Positions 27,810 through 35,927 of a stretch of DNA of 64,000 nucleotides are shown piece by piece. The DNA lies in contig NZ_ASGZ01000028.1 of NCBI RefSeq assembly GCF_000495475.1, positions 1 to 64,000 on the forward strand, read 5' to 3'. The DNA comes from Candidatus Halobonum tyrrellensis G22. GTDB lineage: Archaea > Halobacteriota > Halobacteria > Halobacteriales > Haloferacaceae. Both the position numbers and the translations under genes were made by a program. Below the pieces are notes generated by a model that made no database searches, was not told the DNA's origin, and was given only the letters and a program-made list of their open reading frames with translations. The first letter of the stretch is position 1. Every line of letters starts with the position of its first letter.

Positions 27810-27881
27810 GTCGCCTCGCCCGGTCGAGCGCGGTCCCGTCGGGCGGGTCGTGAGTCGCCTCGCCCGGTCGAGCGCGGTCCC
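27810..27881 (+). repeat. Perfect 28-bp direct repeat
   Basis: GTCGCCTCGCCCGGTCGAGC and the following GCGGTCCC occur at 27810-27837 and again, identical over 28 bp, at 27854-27881, with 16 bp between copies. The repeat lies between the FrhB gene stop and the mscS promoter. It may be a duplicated terminator or regulator site, or simple slippage. Confidence 0.8.
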
Positions 27882-27923
27882 CCCGTCTCACGTTCGTCTG
27901 TGACCACCGGGTGGAGCGCCACC

Positions 27924-27935
27924 TTCTTTATAAGA
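27924..27935 (+). promoter_or_regulatory. mscS promoter
   Basis: TTTATAAG at 27927-27934 is a near-consensus archaeal TATA box, 24-31 nt before ATG 27958. It is one of the clearest promoters in the window and implies a leaderless mRNA. Confidence 0.75.
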
Positions 27936-27957
27936 CCCCCCGAAGCCGGGCCGTTAC

Positions 27958-28887
27958 ATGGATCCGGCCGCCCTACAGTTCGGCGTCACCTTCAACGACG
28001 TGTTCGCGAACGCCGAGGCGTACCTCCGACAGCTGATATACTTCGTCGTCGGCTTCGTCGCAGTGTACCTCCTCGGGAAACTGGTGGTCGCGCCGCTGGT
28101 ACGACGGATCATGGCGAACCGCGGGTTCGACGAGGCGGTCCGGAGCCTCACCGACAGCCTCGTGGGCGCGTTGGTCTTCTTCGTCGCGCTCGCGGTTGCG
28201 TTCACCGTCGCCGGCTTCCCCAGCTTCCTCACCGCCGCCGCGACGCTCGGCGGCGCGCTCGCGCTCGCGCTCGGGTTCGCCGCCCAGGACCTCATCGGCA
28301 ACTTCGTCGCCGGGGTGTTCATTCTCAAGGACAAGCCGTTCGAGGTGGGCGACTGGATCGAGTGGAACGACATGTCGGGCCGGGTCGAGGACATCGACCT
28401 CCGCGTGAGCAGGGTCCGGACGTTCGACAACGAGCGGGTCACCGTCCCCAACGGCGAGTTGGCCAACAACGCGATCACCAACCCCGTGGCGTACGACACG
28501 CTCCGCCAGAAGTTCCTGTTCGGCATCGGCTACGACGACGACATCGACCGGGCGACCGACGCAATCGTCGAGGAGGCGGAGGCGACCGACGGGGTGCTCG
28601 ACGACCCGGCGCCGTCGGTTCGGATGACGGAACTCGGCGACAGCGCGGTCGGTCTCCAGTCGCGGATCTGGATCGCCGACCCCGACCGGGCGGACTTCGT
28701 GCGCGTGCAGTCGGAGTTCGTCCAGGCGGTCAAAGAGCGGTTCGACGCCGAGGGGATCGACATGCCGTACGTCTACCGGCAGCTCACGGGGGAGGTCGAA
28801 GTGGTCGAGTCGGTCGCGGACGGTGCGGACGCCGGCGGCGGACTCGACGCGGGCGTCGACGACGTGGACGGCGAGGGCGGCCGGTAA
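27958..28887 (+). CDS. mscS: MscS-type mechanosensitive ion channel
   Basis: Small-conductance mechanosensitive channel of 309 residues. It has helices near 20-45 and 63-85, then the pore helix (GGALALALGFAAQDLIGNFVAGVFI, Gly/Ala-rich as in TM3), followed by the beta domain (GDWIEWNDMSGRVEDIDLRVSRVRTFDNERVTVPNGELAN). The C-terminal 40 residues form an acidic Gly/Asp tail. It protects the cell from hypo-osmotic shock in the family. Single gene with its own promoter. Confidence 0.95.
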   Translation: MDPAALQFGVTFNDVFANAEAYLRQLIYFVVGFVAVYLLGKLVVAPLVRRIMANRGFDEAVRSLTDSLVGALVFFVALAVAFTVAGFPSFLTAAATLGGALALALGFAAQDLIGNFVAGVFILKDKPFEVGDWIEWNDMSGRVEDIDLRVSRVRTFDNERVTVPNGELANNAITNPVAYDTLRQKFLFGIGYDDDIDRATDAIVEEAEATDGVLDDPAPSVRMTELGDSAVGLQSRIWIADPDRADFVRVQSEFVQAVKERFDAEGIDMPYVYRQLTGEVEVVESVADGADAGGGLDAGVDDVDGEGGR

Positions 28888-29005
28888 CGCGGCTGGAACT
28901 GTCGGGAGCGCGCCGAACGCCGGCCGGGAGCGCGTCACCGCCGGTATCGCGGGCGAGAGCGAGAGGCAAAGGCACATATCCCTCGACGTTCCAGTAGCCG
29001 CCAAC

Positions 29006-30007
29006 GTGAGTTTTCGAAGCCGGGCCGCCGGAGCGGTCGAGTCCGCCTACGAGCGGCTCCTCCGCCGCGAGGTCGACGGGGCGCCGACGCACGTCGCCAT
29101 CATCCAAGACGGCAACCGTCGGTACGCGCGCTCGAACGGGGACGACGCGTCCGACGGCCACCGCGCGGGCGCGGATACGACCGAGCGGGTGCTCGACTGG
29201 TGTTCGGAGATGGGCGTCGAGGAACTGACGCTGTACGCCTTCTCGACCGAGAACTTCGAGCGGCCGCCCGAGGAACTCGAACCGCTGTTCGACCTGCTCG
29301 AATCCAAGCTGTTGGAGTTCGCCGACGCCGACCGGGTCCACGACCGCGAGGTCGGCATCCGCGCCATCGGCGACGTGGACCTGCTCCCGGACCGGGTCCG
29401 CGAGGCCGTCACGTACGCCGAGGGGCGGACCGCGGGGTACGACGAGTTCACGCTCAACATCGCGCTGGCGTACGGCGGCCGGAACGAACTGCTCGGCGCG
29501 GTCCGCTCGGTCGCGAGCGACGTGGCCGACGGCCGCCTCGCGGCCGACGAGGTGGGCGTCGCCGAGGTGGAGTCGCGGCTCCACCGCGGCACCGTCCGCG
29601 ACGTCGACCTGATCATCCGGACCGGCGGCGACGAGCGCACCTCCAACTTCCTGCCGTGGCACGCCAACGGCAACGAGGCGGCGGCGTTCTTCTGTACGCC
29701 CTACTGGCCGGAGTTCTCGAAGGTGGACTTCCTGCGGGCCATCCGGACGTACGAGGCGCGCGAGGAGTCGTGGCGACGCGCCCGCACCAAACGGGCGGCA
29801 TCGCTAGTCCGCGCGCTCGCGGAGGTGGAACTCGCCGACGCCCGCGCCGTCGCGGGTCGCCTCCGCGGGACGCTCGGGAGCGACACCGGCGAGGTGGAGG
29901 AGGTGCTGTCGAACCTGCCCGACGGCTCCGAGCGGTCGGAGGGGTCCGAACGGGCGGAGCGACCCGACCGACCCGAACGGCGCGAGCCCGTCGAGTCGAC
30001 CAACTGA
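29006..30007 (+). CDS. uppS: cis-Prenyltransferase, catalytic DHDDS-like subunit
   Basis: Polyprenyl diphosphate synthase of 333 residues, expected to make the long-chain lipid carrier for glycosylation. Catalytic D35 lies in DGNRRYAR, followed by LYAFSTENF and the pyrophosphate-binding RTGGDERTSNFLPWH (R205). The usual bacterial ELYFT segment is replaced by AAAFFCTP, and there is no C-terminal RxG; instead there is a basic helix and a 70-residue charged tail. That combination resembles the DHDDS half of heteromeric enzymes. GTG 29006 is chosen by motif distance and TATA-like CACATATCC upstream. A second, motif-deficient homologue is at 30649-31257. Confidence 0.92.
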   Translation: MSFRSRAAGAVESAYERLLRREVDGAPTHVAIIQDGNRRYARSNGDDASDGHRAGADTTERVLDWCSEMGVEELTLYAFSTENFERPPEELEPLFDLLESKLLEFADADRVHDREVGIRAIGDVDLLPDRVREAVTYAEGRTAGYDEFTLNIALAYGGRNELLGAVRSVASDVADGRLAADEVGVAEVESRLHRGTVRDVDLIIRTGGDERTSNFLPWHANGNEAAAFFCTPYWPEFSKVDFLRAIRTYEAREESWRRARTKRAASLVRALAEVELADARAVAGRLRGTLGSDTGEVEEVLSNLPDGSERSEGSERAERPDRPERREPVESTN

Positions 30008-30149
30008 GCCCCGCCGACGGCCGTCTCTCTCCCCTCTCCGACGCCGACCTCCGACGGCGCCTCACGTCCCATCGCAGGCACGCCCCCGAGTTTTCAACAC
30101 GGATAATTCGAACGGAGGGTACATGTACAGGGGTTGATTCTGGCGATAC

Positions 30150-30557
30150 GTGTCCCCGGAACTGGTCAAGAAAACGAACGAACAGGTAGTCGAGTACGAC
30201 AGCGAACTGGGCGTGCCCGTGTTCACGTGGAACGCCTTCGTCACGGGCGAGACGTTTCGGTCGATCGCCCGCGAGTGGGAGTCGTTCATCGCCGAGAAGG
30301 GAGTCGAACGGTACGTGGTGAACACCCAGAAGGTCACCACCCACGACGACGCGGACAAGCAGTGGCTCGCCGAAGAGTGGATCCCGAGCCTCATCGACCA
30401 CGGCGTCCGGGCGGGTGCGGGCGTGTACGCCGACTCCGCCATCGCGACTATGGAGATGTCGAAGGTGGAGACCCAGTTGAGTTCGATCCACCCCGACTTC
30501 GAGTTCCGGGTGTTCGCCACCGACGACGAAGCCCGCGAGTGGCTGGCGTCCCAGTAG
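30150..30557 (+). CDS. SpoIIAA/STAS-like small protein
   Basis: A 135-residue soluble protein starting at GTG 30150. The alternating pattern (VPVFTWNAFVTGETFRSI, VERYVVNTQKVTTHDD, AGAGVYADSAIATMEMSK, FRVFATDDEAREWLAS) resembles the STAS/SpoIIAA-like fold, whose members often end in a DEARxWL helix. No catalytic residues are apparent. It lies between the two cis-prenyltransferase genes, downstream of the first one in the same direction. A possible TATA-like GATAATTC is at 30102. Function unknown. Confidence 0.7.
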   Translation: MSPELVKKTNEQVVEYDSELGVPVFTWNAFVTGETFRSIAREWESFIAEKGVERYVVNTQKVTTHDDADKQWLAEEWIPSLIDHGVRAGAGVYADSAIATMEMSKVETQLSSIHPDFEFRVFATDDEAREWLASQ

Positions 30558-30648
30558 TCGGCACGCACCACGACGACCCCCGGCTTTTCCGACGCGTCGA
30601 CCCGAACAGCGCAGCACACACCGCGCTTGGTTCGTGCGGAGGGCAGGT

Positions 30649-31257
30649 CTACCGGCCGAACCGACGCTGGCGGTTCTGGAAGTCGAGCACCGCCCGCAGG
30701 TAGTCACGCTCGCGAAAGTCGCGCCAGTTGACGTCGGTGAAGTACAGTTCCGAGTACACCGACTGCCAGATGAGGAAGTCGGAGAGGCGTTCGGCGCCGG
30801 TCTTGATCACCAGGTCGGGTTCCTCGGGGAACACCAGCCGCGACTCGATGTCCTCCTCGTCTATCTCCGCGGGGTCGAGTTCGCCCGCCTCGACCGCCTC
30901 CGCGACGTCGCGGACGGCGGCGGCGAACTCCCGCTTGCCGCCGAGACCGATGTTGACCCGGACCGGCGCGTCCGCCCGCTGGGTGTCCGCGGGCGTCCGG
31001 ACCGCGAGCCGTCGGGGGGCGTCTACCTCCGCGAGTTCCCGCGCCAGCGTGTCGACCACCGCCTCGTCGAGCACCGACACCGTCACGGTCACGCGGTCGG
31101 CGCCGTACTCGAACGCCCAGCCGAGGAACGCCTCCAGCGTCTCGTAGGCGCCCTGTTCGAGGAGGTCGCGCTCGGTCAACACGACCGCGACGTGCGCCGG
31201 CGGCGCGGCGGGGTGGCGGCGATGGCGGACGGAGAGATACCTGTCGTAGAGACCCAC
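30649..31257 (-). CDS. cis-Prenyltransferase homologue lacking the catalytic motif, NgBR/Nus1-like
   Basis: A 202-residue UppS-fold protein. Where the catalytic DGNRR should be, it reads HVAVVLTERDLLEQG (22-36), so the essential Asp is absent. The C-terminal half is well kept: DLVIKTGAERLSDFLIWQ, SELYFTDVNWRDF and the terminal RRFGR, which supplies an RxG motif at 199-201. In eukaryotes NgBR/Nus1 has this pattern and forms an active heteromer with DHDDS. GTG 31257 is supported by a minus-strand TATA-like CCTTTTGG about 28 nt upstream. It is divergent from the DUF92 gene and convergent with the 30150 gene. Confidence 0.88.
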   Translation of the reverse strand: MGLYDRYLSVRHRRHPAAPPAHVAVVLTERDLLEQGAYETLEAFLGWAFEYGADRVTVTVSVLDEAVVDTLARELAEVDAPRRLAVRTPADTQRADAPVRVNIGLGGKREFAAAVRDVAEAVEAGELDPAEIDEEDIESRLVFPEEPDLVIKTGAERLSDFLIWQSVYSELYFTDVNWRDFRERDYLRAVLDFQNRQRRFGR

Positions 31258-31422
31258 TACGAGGGTCGTCCTCGGGTGACCACCAAAAGGCTGTCTCCCG
31301 TGTCCGCCCGAACCCATCGCCGCCGGGACCGCCGGTATCGCGGCCGACGGCGGCCGATACGCCGGGATGGACGAACGTGGGATGTCGGGAGCGTTAAGTG
31401 GGCGTCGGCGATACCGTCGGTC

Positions 31423-32790
31423 GTGAGACACCGACTCCGGCGCGCCGGGGGGTTCGCCGCGGTGGCGACCCTGGCGCTCGCGGCCCCCCGGTTCGGGTGG
31501 GCGGCCGCGGCGCCCTTCGCGGCCGTGGCGGTGTTGGCCGCGTTCGTGGTCGACGACGGGCCGCTGTTCGAACTGTTCGCCCGCCCGGGCGACCACGAGG
31601 ACGGCCGGCTCAACGGGCTGGCGGGGTTCGGGCTCGCGGCGACCGGGCTGGCCATCCTGACCGCCGTCCGGGAGGCACCGATGCCCGACGGCGTGTTCGT
31701 GGCGACGGTGCTGCTCGTCGCGTTCGGCAACCTCGGACACGAACTCGTCCGGACGCACACGACCGACGAGTTCCTCACCACCGTGGGGTTCCTCGCCGGC
31801 GGCTTCCTCGCCGGGACGGCCGGACAGGCCGCCGCCGCGGCCGTCGCCGACTCGTTGGTGCCGGCTCGCGTCCCCGAGTTCGTCTTCCTCGCGGCCGTCG
31901 GCGCGCTGGTGGCCGCGCTGTTCCGCTCGGTGCTGTTCGCGCGCGACGACGCGCTCGTGATGGTGACGGTCGCGTTCCTGCTGTGGCTGTTCGCGGCGCT
32001 CGTCGGCACCGTCTCGGCGACGACCGTCGCCGTGGGGCTGGCGGTCGCCGTCGCGTTCGGCTGGCTGTCGTACGCGCTCGACGTCGCCTCGATCACGGGG
32101 ATGCTCACGGGCGTGCTGCTGTCGGCGGTCACGGTCGTCCTCGGGGGGTACGGCTGGTTCGTCGTCCTCATCACCTTCTTCGCGGTCGGCGGTCTCTCCT
32201 CGAAGTTCCGCTACGAGGTGAAACGCGAGCGTGGCGTCGCCGAGGACAACGACGGCGCGCGCGGGACGGGGAACGTACTCGGGAACGCGACGGTCGCGCT
32301 CGTCGCCGTCGTCGCGGCGGCGGCGGCGGCGCGGTTCCTGCCCGGCCGGGTGGTGTTGGGGTGGCCCGTCCACGACCTGCTCGCGTTCGCGTTCGCGGGG
32401 TCGCTCGCGGCCGCGATGGCCGACACGCTCTCCTCGGAGTTCGGCGGGCTGTTCGACGACCCCCGGCTCGTGACGACGCTCGAACCCGTCGACCCCGGCA
32501 CCGACGGCGCGGTGACGTGGCAGGGCGAACTCGCGGGGGTCGTCGGCGCGGCCCTCGTCGGCGCCATCGCGGCGGTGTTAATGCCCGTCGGCTCCGCGAC
32601 GACCGGCGTGGGCTTCCTCGTCGTCGCCGGCGCGGGCGTGGTCGGGATGAGCGTCGACAGCCTGCTCGGCGCCACGGTCGAGGGCGACCGGTTCGGCAAC
32701 CAGACGGTGAACTTCCTCGCGACGCTGTCGGGCGCCATCGCGGGCGTCGGGTTCGCGCTCGCCGCGTTCGTCGCGCTGCTGGCGGTGTAG
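31423..32790 (+). CDS. DUF92/TMEM19 family membrane protein
   Basis: Polytopic membrane protein of 455 residues with about ten to twelve hydrophobic helices. The C-terminal half is the DUF92 domain, with landmarks AVGGLSSKFRYEVKRERGVAED, SLAAAMADTLSSEFGGLF and GMSVDSLLGATVEGD. A plant member (VTE6) is a phytyl-phosphate kinase, so an isoprenoid-phosphate kinase role is possible. The N-terminal 170 residues add extra helices. GTG 31423 has TTAAG about 30 nt upstream. It is divergent from the NgBR-like gene and ends one base before the GNAT gene, suggesting an operon. Confidence 0.85.
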   Translation: MRHRLRRAGGFAAVATLALAAPRFGWAAAAPFAAVAVLAAFVVDDGPLFELFARPGDHEDGRLNGLAGFGLAATGLAILTAVREAPMPDGVFVATVLLVAFGNLGHELVRTHTTDEFLTTVGFLAGGFLAGTAGQAAAAAVADSLVPARVPEFVFLAAVGALVAALFRSVLFARDDALVMVTVAFLLWLFAALVGTVSATTVAVGLAVAVAFGWLSYALDVASITGMLTGVLLSAVTVVLGGYGWFVVLITFFAVGGLSSKFRYEVKRERGVAEDNDGARGTGNVLGNATVALVAVVAAAAAARFLPGRVVLGWPVHDLLAFAFAGSLAAAMADTLSSEFGGLFDDPRLVTTLEPVDPGTDGAVTWQGELAGVVGAALVGAIAAVLMPVGSATTGVGFLVVAGAGVVGMSVDSLLGATVEGDRFGNQTVNFLATLSGAIAGVGFALAAFVALLAV

Positions 32791-32791
32791 C

Positions 32792-33229
32792 GTGCCCGTC
32801 AGACGCGGTACTCCGGCGGACGAACCCGCCCTGCGGGCGCTACAGTCGCACCTCCGCGAGCCGAGTCCCGACCTGCTCGCGTACGGACTCCGGGCCGGTC
32901 GCGTCCTCGTGAGCGAGACGGACGCCGGCGACGCCGTCGGCTACCTCCTTCCGGTCGACGGCGACGACGTTCACGTCGCGGAACTGGTCGTCCACCCCGA
33001 CCGCCGCCGCGAGGGGCGCGCCCGCCGGCTGCTCCGCCGCGCGCTCGCGGCCGCCGACGGCCGGGTGACGCTGTTGGTCGCGCCCGACAACGCGGCCGCG
33101 CTGTCGCTCTACCGGAGCGAGGGGTTCCGCGAGGCGGGCCGCCGCCCCGGCTTCTACGACGACGGCGACGCGCTGTTCATGGCGCGGCCGCCCGACGGGA
33201 GTGGGGAACGGCGACCCGGCCCGGAGTAG
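32792..33229 (+). CDS. GNAT family N-acetyltransferase
   Basis: A 145-residue GNAT acyltransferase. Motif A, the acetyl-CoA pyrophosphate loop, is VHPDRRREGRARRLL, and motif B has NAAALSLYRSEGF followed by the typical aromatic end. The length and pattern resemble RimI-like protein N-acetylases, but the substrate cannot be told. GTG 32792 follows the DUF92 stop (32788-32790) by one base, so the two are probably translated from one mRNA. Confidence 0.85.
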   Translation: MPVRRGTPADEPALRALQSHLREPSPDLLAYGLRAGRVLVSETDAGDAVGYLLPVDGDDVHVAELVVHPDRRREGRARRLLRRALAAADGRVTLLVAPDNAAALSLYRSEGFREAGRRPGFYDDGDALFMARPPDGSGERRPGPE

Positions 33230-33257
33230 GGAGCCGACCGGACGAGCGGGGGCGGGG

Positions 33258-33940
33258 TCAGCGCTCGGTCGACGGCGCGGACGGCTCCGACGCCGCCGCG
33301 TAGTGGCGGTAGAGCGGACCGACCAACAACAGGAGTCCGGCGAGCGCCGCCGCCGCGACCAACCGCGGGTCGAACGCGGCCGCCACCCCCCGCCCGCCAC
33401 CCGACCCGCGGAGGCGCCGGCGACGGTGCCCGCGACGGCCCACGGCACCTCCCCGACGGCGGTGCCCGCGAGGAACGGGAGGAGGCGGACGCCCGCCAGC
33501 CCCGCGCCCACGTTCACCACGTCCGAGGGGACGGGTACCAGGCGCACGGCCGCGACCGACCGGGCGCCGCCCGCGACCGACACGGCGCGCTCGCCCGCCC
33601 CGGCGGCGCGCGTCGTCAGCGCCGACAGCCGACCGCCCCCCCAGCCGTCGCGTCCGCGCCGGGCGAACCAGTAGGGGGGCACGCTGGTGAGCGTGATGAG
33701 GCCGAGCGCGAGCGGCGCGCCGGCCAGCCCGAAGCCGTAGCCGGCGACGACGGCGAGCAGCGTCGTCGGCCACGCGAGAAACGGCCGGACGACCGCGAGT
33801 AGACCCAGCGCCGCCGCCAACCGCAGCGGGTCGGCGGCGAGCCACGTCAGCCGGTCGACGAGGAGGGCGGGGGAGGTGAGCCACGCGGCCGCCGCGACGG
33901 CGACCAGCGCGGCGCCGGCGGCGAGCGCGCGGCGGTTCAC
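33258..33940 (-). pseudogene. TVP38/TMEM64 (VTT domain) membrane protein, frameshifted
   Basis: Reading from GTG 33940, the frame gives helices and the VTT/SNARE-associated signature (FLAWPTTLLAVVAGYGFG, then VPVPSDVVNVGAGLAG). It loses sense after AGRVAGGG. The last 45 codons continue in the next frame (VAAAFDPRLVAAAALAGLLL onward) to the stop at 33258. Adding one C to the six-C run at 33386-33391 restores a 227-residue protein with a final membrane helix. The intact sequence on both sides points to a recent mutation or, more likely, a homopolymer sequencing error. Minus-strand TTTTTG near 33965 supplies the promoter. Confidence 0.8.
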
Positions 33941-34053
33941 GCGACCCACTCGGCGAGCGGGGGGCAAAAACAGCGCGGTCGGGCCGCCGTCGGGCCGCTC
34001 GCCCGACCCCGCGCCGGCGGGCTTAAGCGGCCGCGACCGGAACCGTCGACGAC

Positions 34054-34425
34054 GTGCCGGACGGGACCCGCTCGCAGACGGTCGAACTCGGGGTCGAACT
34101 CCTCGCACACGTCGAGGACGACGACCTGCCGCTCGCGGAGGCGATGGACCGTATCGAGACGGTGACGACCGACCCGGCGCTCACCCGCGAGATACTCGAC
34201 ACCGCCGAGGTCCGCGGCGTCATCGACCGCGAGGACGCACGCGTCAGCGTCAGGCGGACGGGCGCGTTCGTCCGGTTCGACGCGCAGGTGGTCGAACGCG
34301 ACGGCGAGTTCGACTGCCGGCGCTGTGGGGCGAGCATCTCGACGGGTCACTTCGTCCGGTTCGAGGCGGGCGAGGTCGGACCGTTCGGCTCCTCGTGCGT
34401 TCGGAAGGTGCTGGGGCGGGAGTAG
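34054..34425 (+). CDS. DUF5830-like small protein
   Basis: A 123-residue haloarchaeal protein starting at GTG 34054, with CTTAAG 25-30 nt upstream. The N-terminal helical part reads LGVELLAHVEDDDLPLAEAMDRIE, then TVTTDPALTREILDTAEVRG. The C-terminal part has a CxxC pair (CRRCG) and a later single Cys (SSCVRK), which may bind zinc incompletely. I recall this family as DUF5830; function unknown. Single gene. Confidence 0.75.
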   Translation: MPDGTRSQTVELGVELLAHVEDDDLPLAEAMDRIETVTTDPALTREILDTAEVRGVIDREDARVSVRRTGAFVRFDAQVVERDGEFDCRRCGASISTGHFVRFEAGEVGPFGSSCVRKVLGRE

Positions 34426-34479
34426 CGCCGGCCCGCGTGTTGTCCGCGCGTGGGGACCGGCTCGGCTCGCCCCGGCCGC

Positions 34480-35634
34480 TCACCGACCGCGGCGGAGTTC
34501 CTCGACGAGCCGTTCGATCAGCTCCGCCTGGCGGTCGAGTCGCTCCCCCTGACGGTCGACCGCCCGCCGGAGCTCGGCGAGTTCCGCCGCCGTGCCGTCG
34601 GCGGGTGCCGGCGTCTCGAACCCCGACTCCGCGAACCCGTCGTCGACGGCGCCCGCCGTGTCGGTCGCGGTCGATCCGTCGGCGTCGGTGCCACCGGCCG
34701 CAGCGTCCGCGCCGTCGCCGGCGGTCGGCCGGGCGTCCGCTCCGACGCCCCGACCGTCGGCTCCACCGCGTGCGACGCCGTCCGCCGGACCGGTTCCGGC
34801 GTCCGCCCCCGGTTCGGCTCCGTCCGGGGTCGCGTCCGCGTCCGTCGCCGTCGGCTCCGAGCCGTCAGACCGCGGCCGCTCGCCGGCGCCGTCGGCGGCG
34901 TCGGCCGCCGCGGCGGGGCTCGCCGACAGCGGCTCCGGTCCGTCGCCGAAGTCGACGGTCGCACCCTCCCCGTCGCGTTCGTCGGCGCCGTCGGCGTCCG
35001 CCGAGAGCGCGCGGAACGCCTCCAGCGACGCGGCGTCGTAGTAGGCGCACACCGCGTCGGTGACGGCTTCGCGGACGGCGCGCGACTCGGCGGTCGGCGT
35101 CTTGAACCGCTCCTGCCGGTCGTCGACCGAGAGCACGACCGAGGTGGCGACGCTCCCCTCCTCGAACCGGACGTCGGTCACGTCGTCGTAGGCGAACTCC
35201 TCGAACTCCTCGTCCCAGACGGCGGTACCGACGTGTTCGACCAGCCGGGAACTCGTGACGACCAGCGTGAGTTCCGAGAAGCGGAACGTCCGCTCGACCG
35301 TCTCGCCGGGGTCGGTGACGCCGGCCGTCGAGAGCACGCCGGCGAGCACCGGGTGGAGCACCTCTGCCAGCCGGTCGCGCGGAATCGCGACGGTCTCCTC
35401 GCCGTCGAGCCCGTAGTCGAGCGTCAGCTTCGCCTTCCGGCGCGACTCGGCGACCGACACGCGCTCGGCGCCGTGCGGGTACTCCTCGACCGTCTCGTCC
35501 GAGAGCAGGCCGTCGGCGCGGTACACCAGCGTGCGCGTCGGCGTCACGACCAGTTCGTCGTCCCCCCCGAGACCGACCCGTGCGACCGGCTCCTCCCCCG
35601 ACAACTCCCCCCGAACCAACTCCGGCAGGCTCAT
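34480..35634 (-). CDS. DUF7115-type protein with PH-like N-terminus and C-terminal coiled coil
   Basis: A 384-residue soluble protein in three parts. Residues 1-200 hold two beta-rich segments (RVGLGGDDELVVTPTRTLVYR and RFSELTLVVTSSRLVEH) that look like a duplicated PH-like or YokE-like fold. Residues 200-335 are an Ala/Asp/Gly linker. Residues 340-384 are a short coiled coil (AELRRAVDRQGERLDRQAEL). Minus-strand TTTAAG at 35659-35664 is 25-30 nt before ATG 35634. From memory this matches haloarchaeal DUF7115; function unknown. Confidence 0.75.
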   Translation of the reverse strand: MSLPELVRGELSGEEPVARVGLGGDDELVVTPTRTLVYRADGLLSDETVEEYPHGAERVSVAESRRKAKLTLDYGLDGEETVAIPRDRLAEVLHPVLAGVLSTAGVTDPGETVERTFRFSELTLVVTSSRLVEHVGTAVWDEEFEEFAYDDVTDVRFEEGSVATSVVLSVDDRQERFKTPTAESRAVREAVTDAVCAYYDAASLEAFRALSADADGADERDGEGATVDFGDGPEPLSASPAAAADAADGAGERPRSDGSEPTATDADATPDGAEPGADAGTGPADGVARGGADGRGVGADARPTAGDGADAAAGGTDADGSTATDTAGAVDDGFAESGFETPAPADGTAAELAELRRAVDRQGERLDRQAELIERLVEELRRGR

Positions 35635-35778
35635 GTCCCCGAGTGGTCAGTGAGTGGGCTTAAATCCGCGGGTCGATGGCACGTACTGATACTCGCGGCC
35701 GTCCGCCGCGTGCGGGCGTCTCACGCGGTCGACTCGGATGGGAAGGTTCAAGGGCGAGACCGCACGACGTGGAGGTGA

Positions 35779-35927
35779 GCCGGGGTGGCTTAGCTGGACA
35801 TAGCGCCGCACTCATAGGGTTTCGAGATTCGGTGCGGACCGCCTTGGAAGCCTCCGCCCCAACGGGGCCCGCCGAGCCTCGTACCTGGGTCATGCGGAGA
35901 TCGTGGGTTCGGAGCCCACCCCCGGCA
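35779..35927 (+). tRNA. Elongator tRNA-Met (CAU) with intron
   Basis: The acceptor stem GCCGGGG/CCCCGGC (35779-35785 with 35920-35926) is perfect. The anticodon stem CCGCA/TGCGG, loop CTCATA plus A, T stem GTGGG/CCCAC and discriminator A35927 complete a tRNA with anticodon CAT at 35813-35815. The CCA is not encoded. Exon 1 is 35779-35816 and exon 2 is 35892-35927, separated by 75 nt. The T-loop reads TTCGGAG, with G where A58 is normally invariant. TATA-like TTCAAG about 30 nt upstream is a likely promoter. Methionine elongator identity follows from the intron and the overall match to the Haloferax volcanii gene. Confidence 0.93.
35817..35891 (+). other. tRNA-Met intron with bulge-helix-bulge splice site
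   Basis: The 75-nt intron sits between positions 37 and 38. The splicing motif can be drawn directly: central helix ACTCA (35810-35814) with TGGGT (35886-35890), a 3-nt bulge TAG cut after A35816, and a second bulge CAT cut after C35891. It is flanked by the anticodon stem and an intron helix starting GGT/ACC. A 75-nt intron at this place is the published size for the H. volcanii elongator tRNA-Met. Confidence 0.9.
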
